A stretch of DNA of 27,312 nt, taken from the NCBI RefSeq assembly GCF_000499385.1, contig NW_013655156.1:17501-44812 (forward strand). The letters run 5' to 3'. Made by a program: the position numbers and the translations under genes. This document shows, one piece after another, positions 1 through 8,576 of the stretch (within the stretch, counting starts at the first letter, position 1; each line of letters starts with the position of its first letter). Source of the DNA: Eimeria necatrix (Eukaryota; Apicomplexa; Conoidasida; Eucoccidiorida; Eimeriidae). The notes beneath the pieces were generated by a model. The model did no database searches, had not been told where the DNA came from, and was given only the letters and a program-made list of their open reading frames with translations.

Positions 1-215
1 TGGCTAGGTCGCTTGCGAGGCCGCTGGCTAGCTAGCTGGCAGGCTAAGGCGGGCTGTTCAGCTAGCTGCAGCTAGCTAGCTAGCTGCCTAGGGCGCCCAC
101 GACAGGCGCAGCTAGCTAGCCGCTTCTGGCTAGCTGGGCTAGCTAGCTAGCTGCTTGCTGCTGCAGCAGCTAGCTAGCTAGGCTAGCTAGCTAGCTGCTG
201 CTGCTGCAGCTAACC
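1..215. repeat. GCTA/CTAG tetranucleotide satellite, left edge
   Basis: Runs of GCTA with interruptions, ending in a short CTG run. The unit reads the same on both strands (GCTAGC is a palindrome). The same satellite returns at 20946-22480. It lies directly downstream of the last recognisable exon of the minus-strand gene at 227-568, so it is probably intron sequence of that gene. Confidence 0.9.
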
Positions 216-226
216 CCCCCGCTGAC

Positions 227-568
227 CATGGCTGCCTCGTCTTTGAAGTATTTGGGACTCTGCAGCATTTGGGCTTCCAAGCTGTAAACCAGCTGCAGAA
301 GACAGAGTCCTCGGAGCCCCTTGAGGGCTGCTGCTGCAACCTGCAGCATTTCCGCGGAATTAAATCAAAAAATGAACCAAAATGCATTTTAAATCTCCAA
401 AAACGGAATTAAAATCAAAAAATAAGCCAAAGTGCATTTTAAATCTCCAAAAACGGAATTAAAATCAAAAAATAAACCAAAATGCATTTTAAATCTCCAA
501 AAAACGGTCATCTTGCCCACCGCCAGCTGTACGTACACCCCGGCGGCGCCGCTAGGGTGTACAGACAC
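227..568 (-). CDS. Gene G: two internal exons of an unrecognised protein, running off the left edge
   Basis: Two minus-strand exons fit together in phase 0. Exon 568-506 (63 nt) follows an acceptor in TCTGAG and reads VSVHPSGAAGVYVQLAVGKM plus T. Exon 340-227 (114 nt) follows ATGCTGCAG and reads VAAAALKGLRGLCLLQLVYS, then LEAQMLQSPKYFKDEAAM, before a GTCAGC donor. The mix of charged, aromatic and leucine residues is far from the surrounding repeats and looks like helical coding sequence. The intron between them (505-341) holds three copies of a 50-bp AT-rich repeat. The first exon carries two copies of the palindromic TGTANNNACA element. The gene start is not visible. A TTTAGGG block followed by an acceptor near 980 may precede it. 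It could also be a continuation of gene A. Family not recognised. Confidence 0.6.
356..507. repeat. 50-bp AT-rich tandem repeat, three copies
   Basis: Three copies of 49-51 bp begin at 356, 405 and 455. Each has the order GGAATTAAA, ATCAAAAAAT, a CCAAAATGCATTTT-like core and AAATCTCCAAAAA. It fills the proposed intron of gene G and contributes the GTTTTTTGG donor region at its right end on the minus strand. Confidence 0.9.
528..567. repeat. Palindromic TGTANNNACA element, two copies 20 bp apart
   Basis: TGTACGTACA at 528-537 and TGTACAGACA at 558-567, both inside gene G exon 568-506. They are read on the minus strand as V-Y-V-Q and V-S-V-H. Confidence 0.8.
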
Positions 569-574
569 CTCAGA

Positions 575-960
575 TTTCGTTTGGAAATAAATGAATTAAT
601 TCTGTCATTCATTTGAAGAGATCTTTGTAAACTTTGCATGCAAATGCAGCTTAACTTTGTGCATGCATTTGCACAAATCCAAAATATATTTAAAAATAAA
701 TAAGGACTTTAATTAATCCTGAAGATAATAAGTCCACAAATAATGTGCCACAATCTGTGTAGAATCTAAAATATGTATATAAATATATACATTAATTTAT
801 ATATATATATATATATTATATTTATTTATTTATTTATTTATGGGGCATTTCTATGAATATATACATATAAATATATTTATATATATTTTTATGCTTAATA
901 TATTCATATATTCAAATACTTACACATATTTGAGGGTTTTTTAATTTATTACTCAAAAGC
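575..960. other. AT-rich spacer with TA and ATTT microsatellites
   Basis: No gene seen. It contains a TA run near 800-825, ATTT repeats at 819-841 and many TATA-like words. Two TGCATGC sites lie at 635-641 and 660-666. That word is a known ApiAP2-type recognition core in Apicomplexa, but nothing here shows it is used. Confidence 0.75.
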
Positions 961-995
961 ATTTAGCCATCACAAGCAGCGAACGCTGCAGTGCC

Positions 996-1037
996 AAACC
1001 CTAAACCCTAAACCCTAAACCCTAAACCCTAAACCCT
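996..1037. repeat. Telomere-type block, AAACCCT orientation
   Basis: Six perfect heptamers. On the minus strand this is TTTAGGG followed by GGTTTGGCACTGCAG, a plausible 3' splice site. Confidence 0.95.
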
Positions 1038-1105
1038 AGGCAGTGCAAGACCACACACTCCAGTGCATTAAAACAGAATTTGCAAAAACTAGAAAATTAA
1101 ACTCT

Positions 1106-1232
1106 TTAAGCTCTTTTTATGGCTTGCAGCTGTAGATACACCTCAACTCCGTGCCTGCTGCTGTTGCTACTGCTGCTGCTGCTGCTGCTACTGCTGCTGT
1201 TGCCACTGCTGCTGCTGCTGCTACTGCTGTTG

Positions 1233-1272
<40 letters not shown>

Positions 1273-1947
1273 TGCTGCTGTTGCTGCTGGGCTCACCTTC
1301 CCCGCGTTCTTGAGAGAAAGTTCTGCTGCTTCCATTCGCCACAAAGCGCTGCCTGCAGCAGCAGCAGCAACAAGTGCTGCTGCTGCTGCTGCTTGCTGCG
1401 CCTTTTCTTTGACCCTCAAGGGGGGCCCCCGCCGCACCCCGATGGGCTCTTCGTTTTGCTGCAGCAGCTGCTGCAGCTCTGAACAAGCAGCAGCAGCAGC
1501 AACAGCAGCAGCAACAGCAGCAGCAGCAGTGAAAGTTAGAAGGGGCTGGCCACTGCTGGCGGAAAGTAGTAGTCTGTTAGGCAGCAACAGCAGCAGCAAC
1601 AGAAGCAGCAACAGCAGCAGCAAATGCAGCAGCAACAGCAGCAGCAACAGCAGCAGCAAATGCAGCAACAAGAAAAGCAGCAACAACAGCAGCAGCGCCA
1701 TCAGCACTAGCAGCAATTGTGACAGAAACTGCAGCAGCACCAAGAGCAGCAGTAGCACAGAAACAGCAGCAGCAGCAGTAGCAGCAACTGTAGCAGCAGC
1801 AACAGCAGGACCATACCAGCAGCAGCAGCAGCAGGGGCCGACCGCTGCAGCAGCAGCAAAGACTTCAGCTTTATGTCCGCCACTTCGCCTGTCCAAAGAC
1901 GCCCCAATAGCTGCAGCAAATCGCATCTCGCGCAGCAGCAATTCACC

Positions 1948-1979
<32 letters not shown>

Positions 1980-2107
1980 TTAGTGCTGTTGCTGCTGCTG
2001 CTGCTGCTGCTGCTAGCGCGGTAGGCGCCGTTATTACTGCAGCAGCTGCTGCTACTCCCGTTTTCGACGTGGTTTCGGTGCCGTTGCTGCCGCCGCCACT
2101 ACTATTA

Positions 2108-2167
<60 letters not shown>

Positions 2168-2483
2168 CTGCTGCTGCGCTTAGCCCTTAGTGTAGATCTA
2201 CGCAGTGTAAACTCAACAGCAATAAATGAGGCAGCAGATTTAAATCACTGTCTCTGTGCTAAACCCTAAACCCTAAACCGCAACCCTAACCCCTAGCCAC
2301 TAGCCCTAGACTCTAAACCCTAAACCCTAAACCCTAAACCCTAAACCCTAAACTCATACTCCCAAGTTCGCAATGGGGTTGCGGTGTCTGTACACCGTGG
2401 CGGGGTCCGTCAGGAAGTTGAGAACAGGCCTTGCTTCTGTTGGTGCTGCTGCTGCTTCTGCTGCTGCTGCTGCAGGTTCTGCC

Positions 2484-2521
<38 letters not shown>

Positions 2522-2844
2522 GTTGGCGCCTGCGCTGGCGGGTGGCAGCAGCTCGTTGCTGATGATGCTGCTGCTGTTTTCTTTGCACTGAGCAGCAAAA
2601 GAGAGACTTGAAGTTGCTTAAAGAAATGAAAAAGAAGCAAAGCAGCAGAAGTTGAGGGCCTAGGGTTTAGGGTTTAGGGTTTAGGGTTTGGAAGCCCGGG
2701 ACAGGAAGCAGCAAAATAAACCCGCCTGCAGCAGCCGGTACAGCAGCAGCGCCTGACGCTCCCTCAGCAAAGGAGATAAATTCCACAAAGACACATCAGC
2801 AGCAACTAAGTCCGCCAAGTCCTCATAAGGCACTGCGCGCCCCT

Positions 2845-2895
<51 letters not shown>

Positions 2896-2958
2896 GTGGC
2901 TGTGGAGTCACTGGGGCCAAGGCTGCTCGCCTGCATCTGTTGCTTGGCAGGGAAGCGT

Positions 2959-2989
<31 letters not shown>

Positions 2990-3155
2990 ACAACAGCAGC
3001 AGCAACAGCAGCAGCAACAGCAGCAGCAGCAGCATAGACAACAGCAGCAGCAGCAACAACTCAGCAGCAGCGAACCTCTGCCGGTATCACATCAAGCAGC
3101 CTGAAGATAAGACGCAGCAGCGAAACCCTTTGTGATGCGCTGTACCGGCTAGCAA

Positions 3156-3202
<47 letters not shown>

Positions 3203-3420
3203 GGGGCTGCTGCATCTTTATCGCCTGCTGCAGTTCTACCTTTGTCGCTGCTGGAGTCCTTGCACGTTGCTGCTGCTGCTGCTGCTGTTGCTGGACCTGC
3301 TGCTGCTGCTGCTGCTGCAGTCGTCGGCAGCTGCGAGGACTGCCTTTTCACGTCCACTAAAAGCTCCCTCAGCAGCAGACGCAGCAGTCTATTCCCCGCA
3401 GCAGCAACAGCAGCAGCAGG

Positions 3421-3459
<39 letters not shown>

Positions 3460-3541
3460 GTCCTCTGAAATCTGACTATGCCGCTCTATGAAGCGCCGTC
3501 GCGCCGGCCGCGTGCAAGTCAAGGCCTCAAGTGCTGCAAAG

Positions 3542-3593
<52 letters not shown>

Positions 3594-3891
3594 CCACTAG
3601 CAGCAGGAGCATGTGGCACCCGTGCTATGAGCAGCAGCAACTTGTAGCACAGCTGCTGCGGCAGCGACAGCAGCAGCAGGAGGGAAACCGCAGCAGCAGG
3701 TGCAGCAGCAGACGCAGCAGCAGCGGCAGCAGCAGCGGCAGCAACAGGGGCAGCAGCCGTGGCAGCAGCAGCAGCAATCCCTCCTACTACATGGGGGGCC
3801 CCCTTTATGTACATTGGGGGCCCCATTTTGGGTCCTTTTGCTGCCTCACTTGCTATTGCCTGCGTCTGCTCCTCCTGCAGCAGCACAGCCC

Positions 3892-3926
<35 letters not shown>

Positions 3927-4341
3927 AGCTGCTGCACCGGGCAAGGCTCAATTTGGGCCTCCAGCAGCAGCGGCAGCAGCAGCGGCCCCAAGTGGCTGAG
4001 CCACTCCGCGCCCCACAGCTGTACGTACACCCCACACCCCACACTCTCGAAACCTTGACCCTAATGGGGGGCCCCCTGGGGGCCCCCAAGCCCACCAGGG
4101 GCCCCTGGGGGCCCCCAAAGCCTAGTAGGGGGGCCCCCTAGGGGCCCCCTAAACCCACTGGGTTCTGGGCCTCTGGGGGCCCCCAGAACCCTTCCCCAGG
4201 GGCCCCTAAAGGCTCAATAGGGGGGCCCCCAAAACCTAATAGGGGGCCCCCAAAACCTATTTAGAAGTACCCTAAAGCCTACTCTAGTTAGGAGGCCCCC
4301 AGAGGCTGATAGGGGGGCCCCTACCTGCATGCCGCTGCTGC

Positions 4342-4403
<62 letters not shown>

Positions 4404-5362
4404 GGGATATGGGGTGTGTGCGTCTTGGGTGTCTATACAGCTGCAGCAAGCTCCATCTTGTGTTTTTGTTTGCTTTTTCGAATTTAAAATTTGCATTTTA
4501 AAATAATTAAAATAAAACAAAAAGGGGATTTAAATGCTGCTTTATGCAAAGCATTTTAACGGCCAAATCTTCACTTACCGCAACCCAGGGGGCCCCCAGG
4601 GGGGCCCCCCGGGGGGCCCCCACGGGGGCCCCCCGGGGGCCCCCCTCTTTTTGCTGCTGCTTGAGGGGCCTCATCCCGAAGAAGTAAATTGCGGTGTACG
4701 TACACCCGAAGCAGGCGGTGCACAGCAGCGCCAGCCTTGACAACCGGCAGTTGCTCCACCAGCCTCCTGAAAGCGCCAACAACAAACCCTAAACCCTAAA
4801 CCCTAAACCCTAAACCCTAAACCCTAAACCCTTGTCCACCAAGCCTTGCAGAGGGGCGCCCGCCAGCTGAAGCGAAGGCGCGAGAGGCGGCAGGGCCCTA
4901 CAGTCAAGGGTTTAGGGTTTACGGTGTAGGCCATAGGCTTAAGAGTTTGGGACTAGGGTTTAGGGTTTAGGGTTTAGGGTTTAGGGTTTAGGGTTTACCT
5001 GGCAACAAGGCTTTCTGCAGCTGCGACAAGCCGGCATCATCAGCGGAATCCCTCGTGCTGCAGAAGGCCCTCAGGGGGGCCCCCAGCCGGGGGGCCCCCC
5101 AAGAGTTTGGGGCCCCCCGCAGCCCTGGGGGGCCCCCCAAGCTGGGGGGCCCCCCAAAGAGGGGCCCCCTTCCGCTGGATGGGGGCCCCCCATTCAGGTT
5201 CAAGGGTACGCCGGGGGCCCCGCAGCAAGCATGCGGCGTCAGTACCCGTTTAAGGGGCCTCCTAGGGGCCCCAAGGCCCAGGGGCCCCCAACTGGGGGGC
5301 CCCCAGCTGGAGGCCCCCACACAGCTGGGGGGCCCCCCTAAGCAGCAAGTGCGAGCCCTCAT
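1106..5362 (-). CDS. Gene A: 11-exon gene, large helical low-complexity protein (about 785 aa), family unknown
   Basis: Proposed exons: 5362-4999, 4866-4830, 4766-4579, 4450-4325, 4053-3595, 3533-3076, 2842-2722, 2616-2360, 1946-1817, 1478-1297 and 1141-1106, ending in TAA. Every junction keeps codon phase and the total is 2358 nt. Good acceptors include TTGGCGCTTTCAG, TCTTTTTCATTTCTTTAAG and GCTGCTTGTTCAG. Donors are mixed (GTAAAC, GTAAGT, GTGAGC, but also GTTCGC). Non-repetitive peptides include RLVEQLPVVKAGAAVHRLLR, PYEDLADLVAADVSLWNLSP, KENSSSIISNELLPPASAGA and CDLLQLLGRLWTGEVADIKL. Long Ala, Gln and Gly/Pro runs interrupt them. No signal peptide, catalytic motif or known domain is evident; Leu-rich helices suggest a scaffold-like or helical-repeat protein (inference). 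Introns are AAACCCT, GGGGCCCC or CTG repeats. The start is uncertain: ATG 5362 is the first good Met, but the frame is open above it. The C-terminal exon could be different. Confidence 0.62.
1131..1140 (-). repeat. Palindromic element variant TGTAGATACA
   Basis: Lies at the very start of the last proposed exon of gene A, just after the acceptor in GGAGTTGAG. Read V-Y-L-Q. Confidence 0.7.
1157..1290. repeat. CTG/CAG tract, last intron of gene A
   Basis: Imperfect CTG run with TTG and CTA interruptions. It fills the proposed intron 1296-1142. Reading frames through it (poly-Leu, poly-Ala, poly-Ser) are repeat artefacts. Confidence 0.85.
1485..1830. repeat. CAG tracts, intron 9 of gene A
   Basis: CAG runs broken by AAC, AAA and TAG triplets, within intron 1816-1479. 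On the minus strand the tract ends in a strong acceptor, CTGCTTGTTCAG. Confidence 0.85.
1948..2183. repeat. CTG tracts, intron 8 of gene A
   Basis: Two CTG blocks separated by about 90 bp of mixed sequence near 2010-2110. No convincing exon was found in the mixed part, though open frames pass through it. Confidence 0.8.
2261..2353. repeat. Degenerate telomere-type block, AAACCCT orientation
   Basis: Three and then five near-perfect heptamers flank decayed units at about 2278-2313. On the minus strand it follows the gene A donor GTATGA at 2359 almost directly. Confidence 0.92.
2385..2394 (-). repeat. Palindromic element TGTACAGACA inside gene A exon 8
   Basis: Read on the minus strand as V-Y-R-H within the peptide TVYRHRNPIANLG. 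Confidence 0.75.
2661..2689. repeat. Telomere-type block, TTTAGGG orientation
   Basis: Four heptamers inside gene A intron 2721-2617, where the transcript reads AAACCCT. Confidence 0.95.
2843..3075 (-). other. CTG-repeat intron of gene A (intron 6)
   Basis: The proposed 233-bp intron runs from the donor GAG|GTTCGC to an acceptor formed by the CTG run itself (CTGCTGCAG|GGG). It consists of two CTG tracts around about 75 bp of mixed sequence. Removing it joins VIPAE to GRAVPYEDL in phase 0. Confidence 0.5.
3534..3594 (-). other. 61-bp mini-intron made of CTG repeats in gene A
   Basis: On the minus strand AGTG|GTACTG is followed by about 15 CTG units and TTTGCTTTGCAG. Its length is 1 modulo 3, and removal joins a frame ending VPHAPAAS to one starting LEALTCTRPARRRFIERH. 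Without removal both frames end in stops or poly-Ala. An odd-length repeat or a sequence error is the alternative. Confidence 0.55.
4020..4029 (-). repeat. Palindromic element TGTACGTACA inside gene A exon 5
   Basis: Read on the minus strand as V-Y-V-Q within GVYVQLWGAEWLSHLG. Confidence 0.8.
4070..4324. repeat. GGGGGCCCCC minisatellite, intron 4 of gene A
   Basis: About a dozen GGGGCCCC palindromes are separated by 10-25 bp of variable sequence (for example TAGTA, AACCCACT, AAACCTAAT). On the minus strand it starts right after the CAG|GTAGGG donor at 4325. Confidence 0.85.
4334..4402. repeat. CTG/CAG tract coding poly-Gln in gene A exon 4
   Basis: About 23 triplets with three TTG interruptions. 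On the minus strand this is a pure Gln run between CIDTQDAHTPYP and RHAG. Confidence 0.8.
4430..4439 (-). repeat. Palindromic element variant TGTATAGACA, gene A exon 4
   Basis: Here the coding frame reads it differently, as C-I-D in SCIDTQDAH. This shows that the DNA rather than one peptide is conserved. Confidence 0.7.
4695..4704 (-). repeat. Palindromic element TGTACGTACA, gene A exon 3
   Basis: Read on the minus strand as V-Y-V-H within LLRVYVHRNLLLRDEA. Confidence 0.8.
4784..4832. repeat. Telomere-type block, AAACCCT orientation
   Basis: Seven perfect heptamers. On the minus strand this is TTTAGGG ending 15 bp before the strong acceptor GGCGCTTTCAG of gene A exon 3. Confidence 0.95.
4908..4997. 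repeat. Telomere-type block, TTTAGGG orientation, part degenerate
   Basis: Decayed units at 4908-4950, then six clean heptamers. On the minus strand the first unit is fused to the donor of gene A exon 1 (CAG|GTAAACCCT). With 4784-4832 it forms a convergent pair 75 bp apart. Confidence 0.95.
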
Positions 5363-5560
5363 GGGGCCCCTGTGTACGTACACCGCAGCACAGCCAGCAA
5401 GTATGGGGGGCCCCCCAGGGCTGTGGGGCCCCCCAAGTTTGCTGCGGGCTCTGCAGGGCCCCCGGGGGGCCCCCTCAGGCCTTGAGGGGCCCCCTAAGAC
5501 CCTCTTGACCTCAAGGGGCCCCCAGGGGCCCCCTAGACCTCAAGGGGCCCCCGAGGGTTT
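5066..5560. repeat. GGGGCCCC-rich block over the gene A 5' region
   Basis: Some 20 G-run/C-run palindromes. Gly/Pro-rich frames are open on both strands. The minus frame continues into TRDSADDAGLSQLQKALLP, so part of it may be translated. Alternatively, the acceptor CCTTCTGCAG at 5058 starts the exon at 5057 and this block is intron. Confidence 0.8.
5373..5382 (-). repeat. Palindromic element TGTACGTACA upstream of gene A Met
   Basis: Lies in the same open frame as gene A exon 1, read V-Y-V-H-R-G-P just before ATG 5362. Confidence 0.75.
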
Positions 5561-6102
5561 GCTGCAGCTGCAGCTAGCGAGGGAGGCGGCAGGCGCAGTG
5601 CCTCTACAAGTTTGAAATTATTTATTTTATTTTAAAATTATTAAATAATTAACTCAATAAATAAACACAAACCCGCGAGTACCCAAATCAAGGCTCTGGG
5701 GGCCCCCGACGGGGCCCCCAGTCCTCTGGGGGGCCCCTGGGGGCCCCTGGAGGCCCCTGGGGGCCCCTGGGGTACCCTGGGGGCCCCTGGGGGCCCCCCT
5801 GCCACCTTTGTTGTTAATATTTACTTTTGCTGCTGGATTTTACCAATTGGCATTTGAGGTTGCTTTTAGTTTGGTGGGTCCCGTGGCTTCAGATGTCTTG
5901 GGCCGGGCCCCTGCAGTGCTTTGAAGTAGGGTTTAGGGTTTAGGGTTTAGGGTTTAGGGTTTAGGGTTTAGGGTTTAGGGTTTAGGGTTTCGGCTAGAAT
6001 TTGAACAGCGCCGTGGGCTTTTCCCGCCGTTCGAGCGTCTGTGCTGCGCGCCCGGCGCACATGAGCAGGGTTTAGGGTTTAGGGTTTGGAGTTTGGCCTG
6101 GA
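5561..6102. promoter_or_regulatory. Divergent spacer between genes A and B
   Basis: An AT-rich stretch (5606-5670) is followed by GGGGCCCC units (5697-5800), about 120 bp of mixed sequence and the TTTAGGG blocks at 5927-5990 and 6068-6087. Genes A and B point away from it, so it probably holds both promoters and 5' leaders. No TATA box or initiator can be asserted. An acceptor-like TTTCAAACTTGTAG on the minus strand at about 5608 could mark another 5' exon of gene A. Confidence 0.4.
5927..5990. repeat. Telomere-type block, TTTAGGG orientation
   Basis: Nine heptamers. A smaller block of the same orientation follows at 6068-6087, next to the proposed start of gene B. Confidence 0.95.
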
Positions 6103-6113
6103 ATGCGCTGCGC

Positions 6114-6161
<48 letters not shown>

Positions 6162-6596
6162 GTCTGCTGCGCGGGACCTGCTGGCCCGCAGCGACGCCTA
6201 CTTCGGCCAAGTCGGGCTGCTGCCGCTGCTGCTGCCCCTGCCAGTCCTTGGCAGCACGGGGGCCCTCAAGAGGGGCCTCTTAAGGGCCTCCATTTCATCA
6301 AGTGCATTTATAACATCTTTTCTTTTGGGGGCCCTTTCCCCGCCCCGGGGGGCCCCCCCGCAGCCCCCGGGGGGCCCCCCGGCCGAGTCCGGGGGCCCCC
6401 AGCCCGCAGGGGGGCCCCCCCGGCCAGAAGGGGGGCCCCCAGCAGGCGAGGGGGGCCCCCAGGGGGAGGGGGGGGGCCCCCAGGGAGAGGGGGGCCCCTC
6501 TGTAGCAGGGGAAGCTGGGGGGCCCCCAGGGGCCAGGGGGGCCCCCTCGCAGGGGCCCCCGGGGGCCTCCGGGGGCCCCGGTTTGGGCGCTGGGAG

Positions 6597-6629
<33 letters not shown>

Positions 6630-8539
6630 AGCAGATGTGGGGTTTGAGGTGTACAGACACCAGGAAGTTGCTGCTGCGCTGCTGCCAGCGCTGGTGCTGC
6701 GGGAAAAGCTGCGGGTAGTGGCAAGAGAGTTGGGGGCCCTAAAGGGGGCCCCAAAAGACCCGGAAGAGGCTCTTGAAAGTACCCACTTTTGCGGGAAAGG
6801 GGGGCCCCCGGGGCCCCTCAGGGGGCCCCTCTTCTCCAGTGCCCAGCTGCTGCTGCCGCCACTCAAACGCGTAAGCCTCTAGGGGGCCCCTCGGGGGCCC
6901 CCAAGGCCCTAGGGGGGCCCTTAAGGGTCTAAGGGGGCCCCTAGGGGTTTAGGGGGCCCCTTATGGGCTTATTGGGGCCCTCGGGAGTCTAAGGGGGCCC
7001 CTAAGGGCCTAGGGGGCCCTCCTGAGGGCATGGGGGCCCCTTGAAGACTTTGGGGGCCCCCCAAGGTCGTTGGGGGCCCCCATGGGTCTAGAGGGTCCTT
7101 AGAGAGTTCGGAGGGGCCCTAAGCACCTAGGGGGCCCCTAAGGGGCTCAGGGGGGCCCCCGAGGACGTTGGGGGCCCCTAAGGACCTTGGGGGCCCCTTT
7201 AGGGGGCCTCTAAGGGCCTTGGGGGCCCCATAAAAGGGGGCCCCTAAGGGCCTTGGGGGCCCCCTATAGGGGGCCCCCAAGGCCCTGTGGGAATGTATGT
7301 AAAGATTAAAATGTTCATAATGAGTAGCTGCATGCGGTGGATAGTTTTTTTTCTTTTTCTTGAATTTTTGATTTATATTTTTTCATTTTATTCTCCAATT
7401 GATATTATTTATCTTTTTAAATTGTTAATTTGTTTGTCGGGCTTTTTTGCGGGTCAAATAAAGTCCATTTGAGTCCATTTTGATTAGAAGTTGTAATGGA
7501 CTTTTACAACAATTAATCAATGAACAAAGAAATGAAAAACATAATTAATTAATTAATTAATTAATTAATTAATTAATTAATTAATTAATTAAAATTAAAA
7601 AAAGGAAGAAAAAAGTGTTGTGGGGTTTGCTGCTGCTCAGGCGCTCGAGTGTATAGACAGCAGCAGCAGCGAAGGGCTGCTGCTGCTGCTGTGCGAGCGC
7701 CGTGCTGCTGCTGCTGCTGCTGCTCCGTTTTGCTTCTCCTTCGACACTGCAGCAAAAGCGACTGCGCAGCAGCAGCAAGAGCGGCTGCTGCTGCAGCAGC
7801 AGCAGCAGCAGCAGCAGCCACCCATCACTGACTTCAGCTTCGGAGTTGTTGCTGGGGGTTTATTGTCAATTAATAAATTGGGACAAAGAGAAATTACTAA
7901 TTTGTTTTGCACAGAAACACTCCCCGAAGACGCCACCCACCAGCTCGTAACAAACCCTAAACCCTAAACCCTAAACCCTAAACCCTAAACCCTAAACCCT
8001 AAACCCTAAGGTCGCGCGGAGGCGTAAACCCTAAATCAGCGGCAGGCTTTAAGCTCTACGCCTTCGCGCACTCTGTGGGCCTCAGCCCTTACGCAAACCC
8101 TAAACCCTAAACCCTAATCCCTTCGGCGGGCCCTAGACCCAAACCCCAAACCCTAAACCCTAAACCCTCGGCGCATGCAGACTGCAGCTGGGGTTTGCGA
8201 AGCAGAAAAACTTAATAAATGAATAAACCTTATTAAATAAAAAGCGTTTAACAAAATAGCATTTGCTGGGGCGCTGCCCACGAGGGTTTAGGGTTTAGGG
8301 TTTAGGGTTTAGGGTTTAGGGTTTGTGCGCTCAGGTGCGGGTGTTTGTGATGCGGCTGCTGGCTGTGGGGTTTCTGTGGCCCAGCGTGTACAGCTGTGGG
8401 GCCCCAGCAGCAGCAGCAGCAGCAGCAGCAGATATAAAAGTCCCTTTGTTGTCTTTGCTGCACTTCCCCCGCCCCGCAGTGGACTTCCTGTGTCTGCCCT
8501 GGGGGCTGCAGCTTTCGCGCCACGTTGCTGCGCTGCCCC

Positions 8540-8576
<37 letters not shown>

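Larger units (their letters stand above)
7947..8334 (+). other. Gene B intron 3, bounded by inverted telomere-type arms
   Basis: The donor is GTAACA. The AAACCCT arm starts at 7952 (8 clean units, then decayed blocks to 8168). The TTTAGGG arm is 8284-8324, followed by TTTGTGCGCTCAG. The arms are complementary and could pair in RNA. A frame reading GFKLYAFAHSVGLSPYA at about 8044-8094 may be a further small exon; it could not be placed in phase. Confidence 0.5.

Noticed and set aside
1151..2269. 372-aa plus-strand open frame, poly-Ala/Ser/Leu
   Set aside because: It follows CAG/CTG triplets, which are open in several frames on both strands. The non-repeat parts match minus-strand exons with good splice sites (for example ELQQLLQQNEEPIGVRRG).
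3806..3826. TTATGTACATTGG as another element copy
   Set aside because: It lacks the ACACC/GGTGT arms; only TGTACA is shared.
7287..7472. 61-aa plus-strand ORF with hydrophobic segments
   Set aside because: It lies in the AT-rich half of gene B intron 1 and has only composition-driven Phe/Ile/Leu; no supporting start or splice context.
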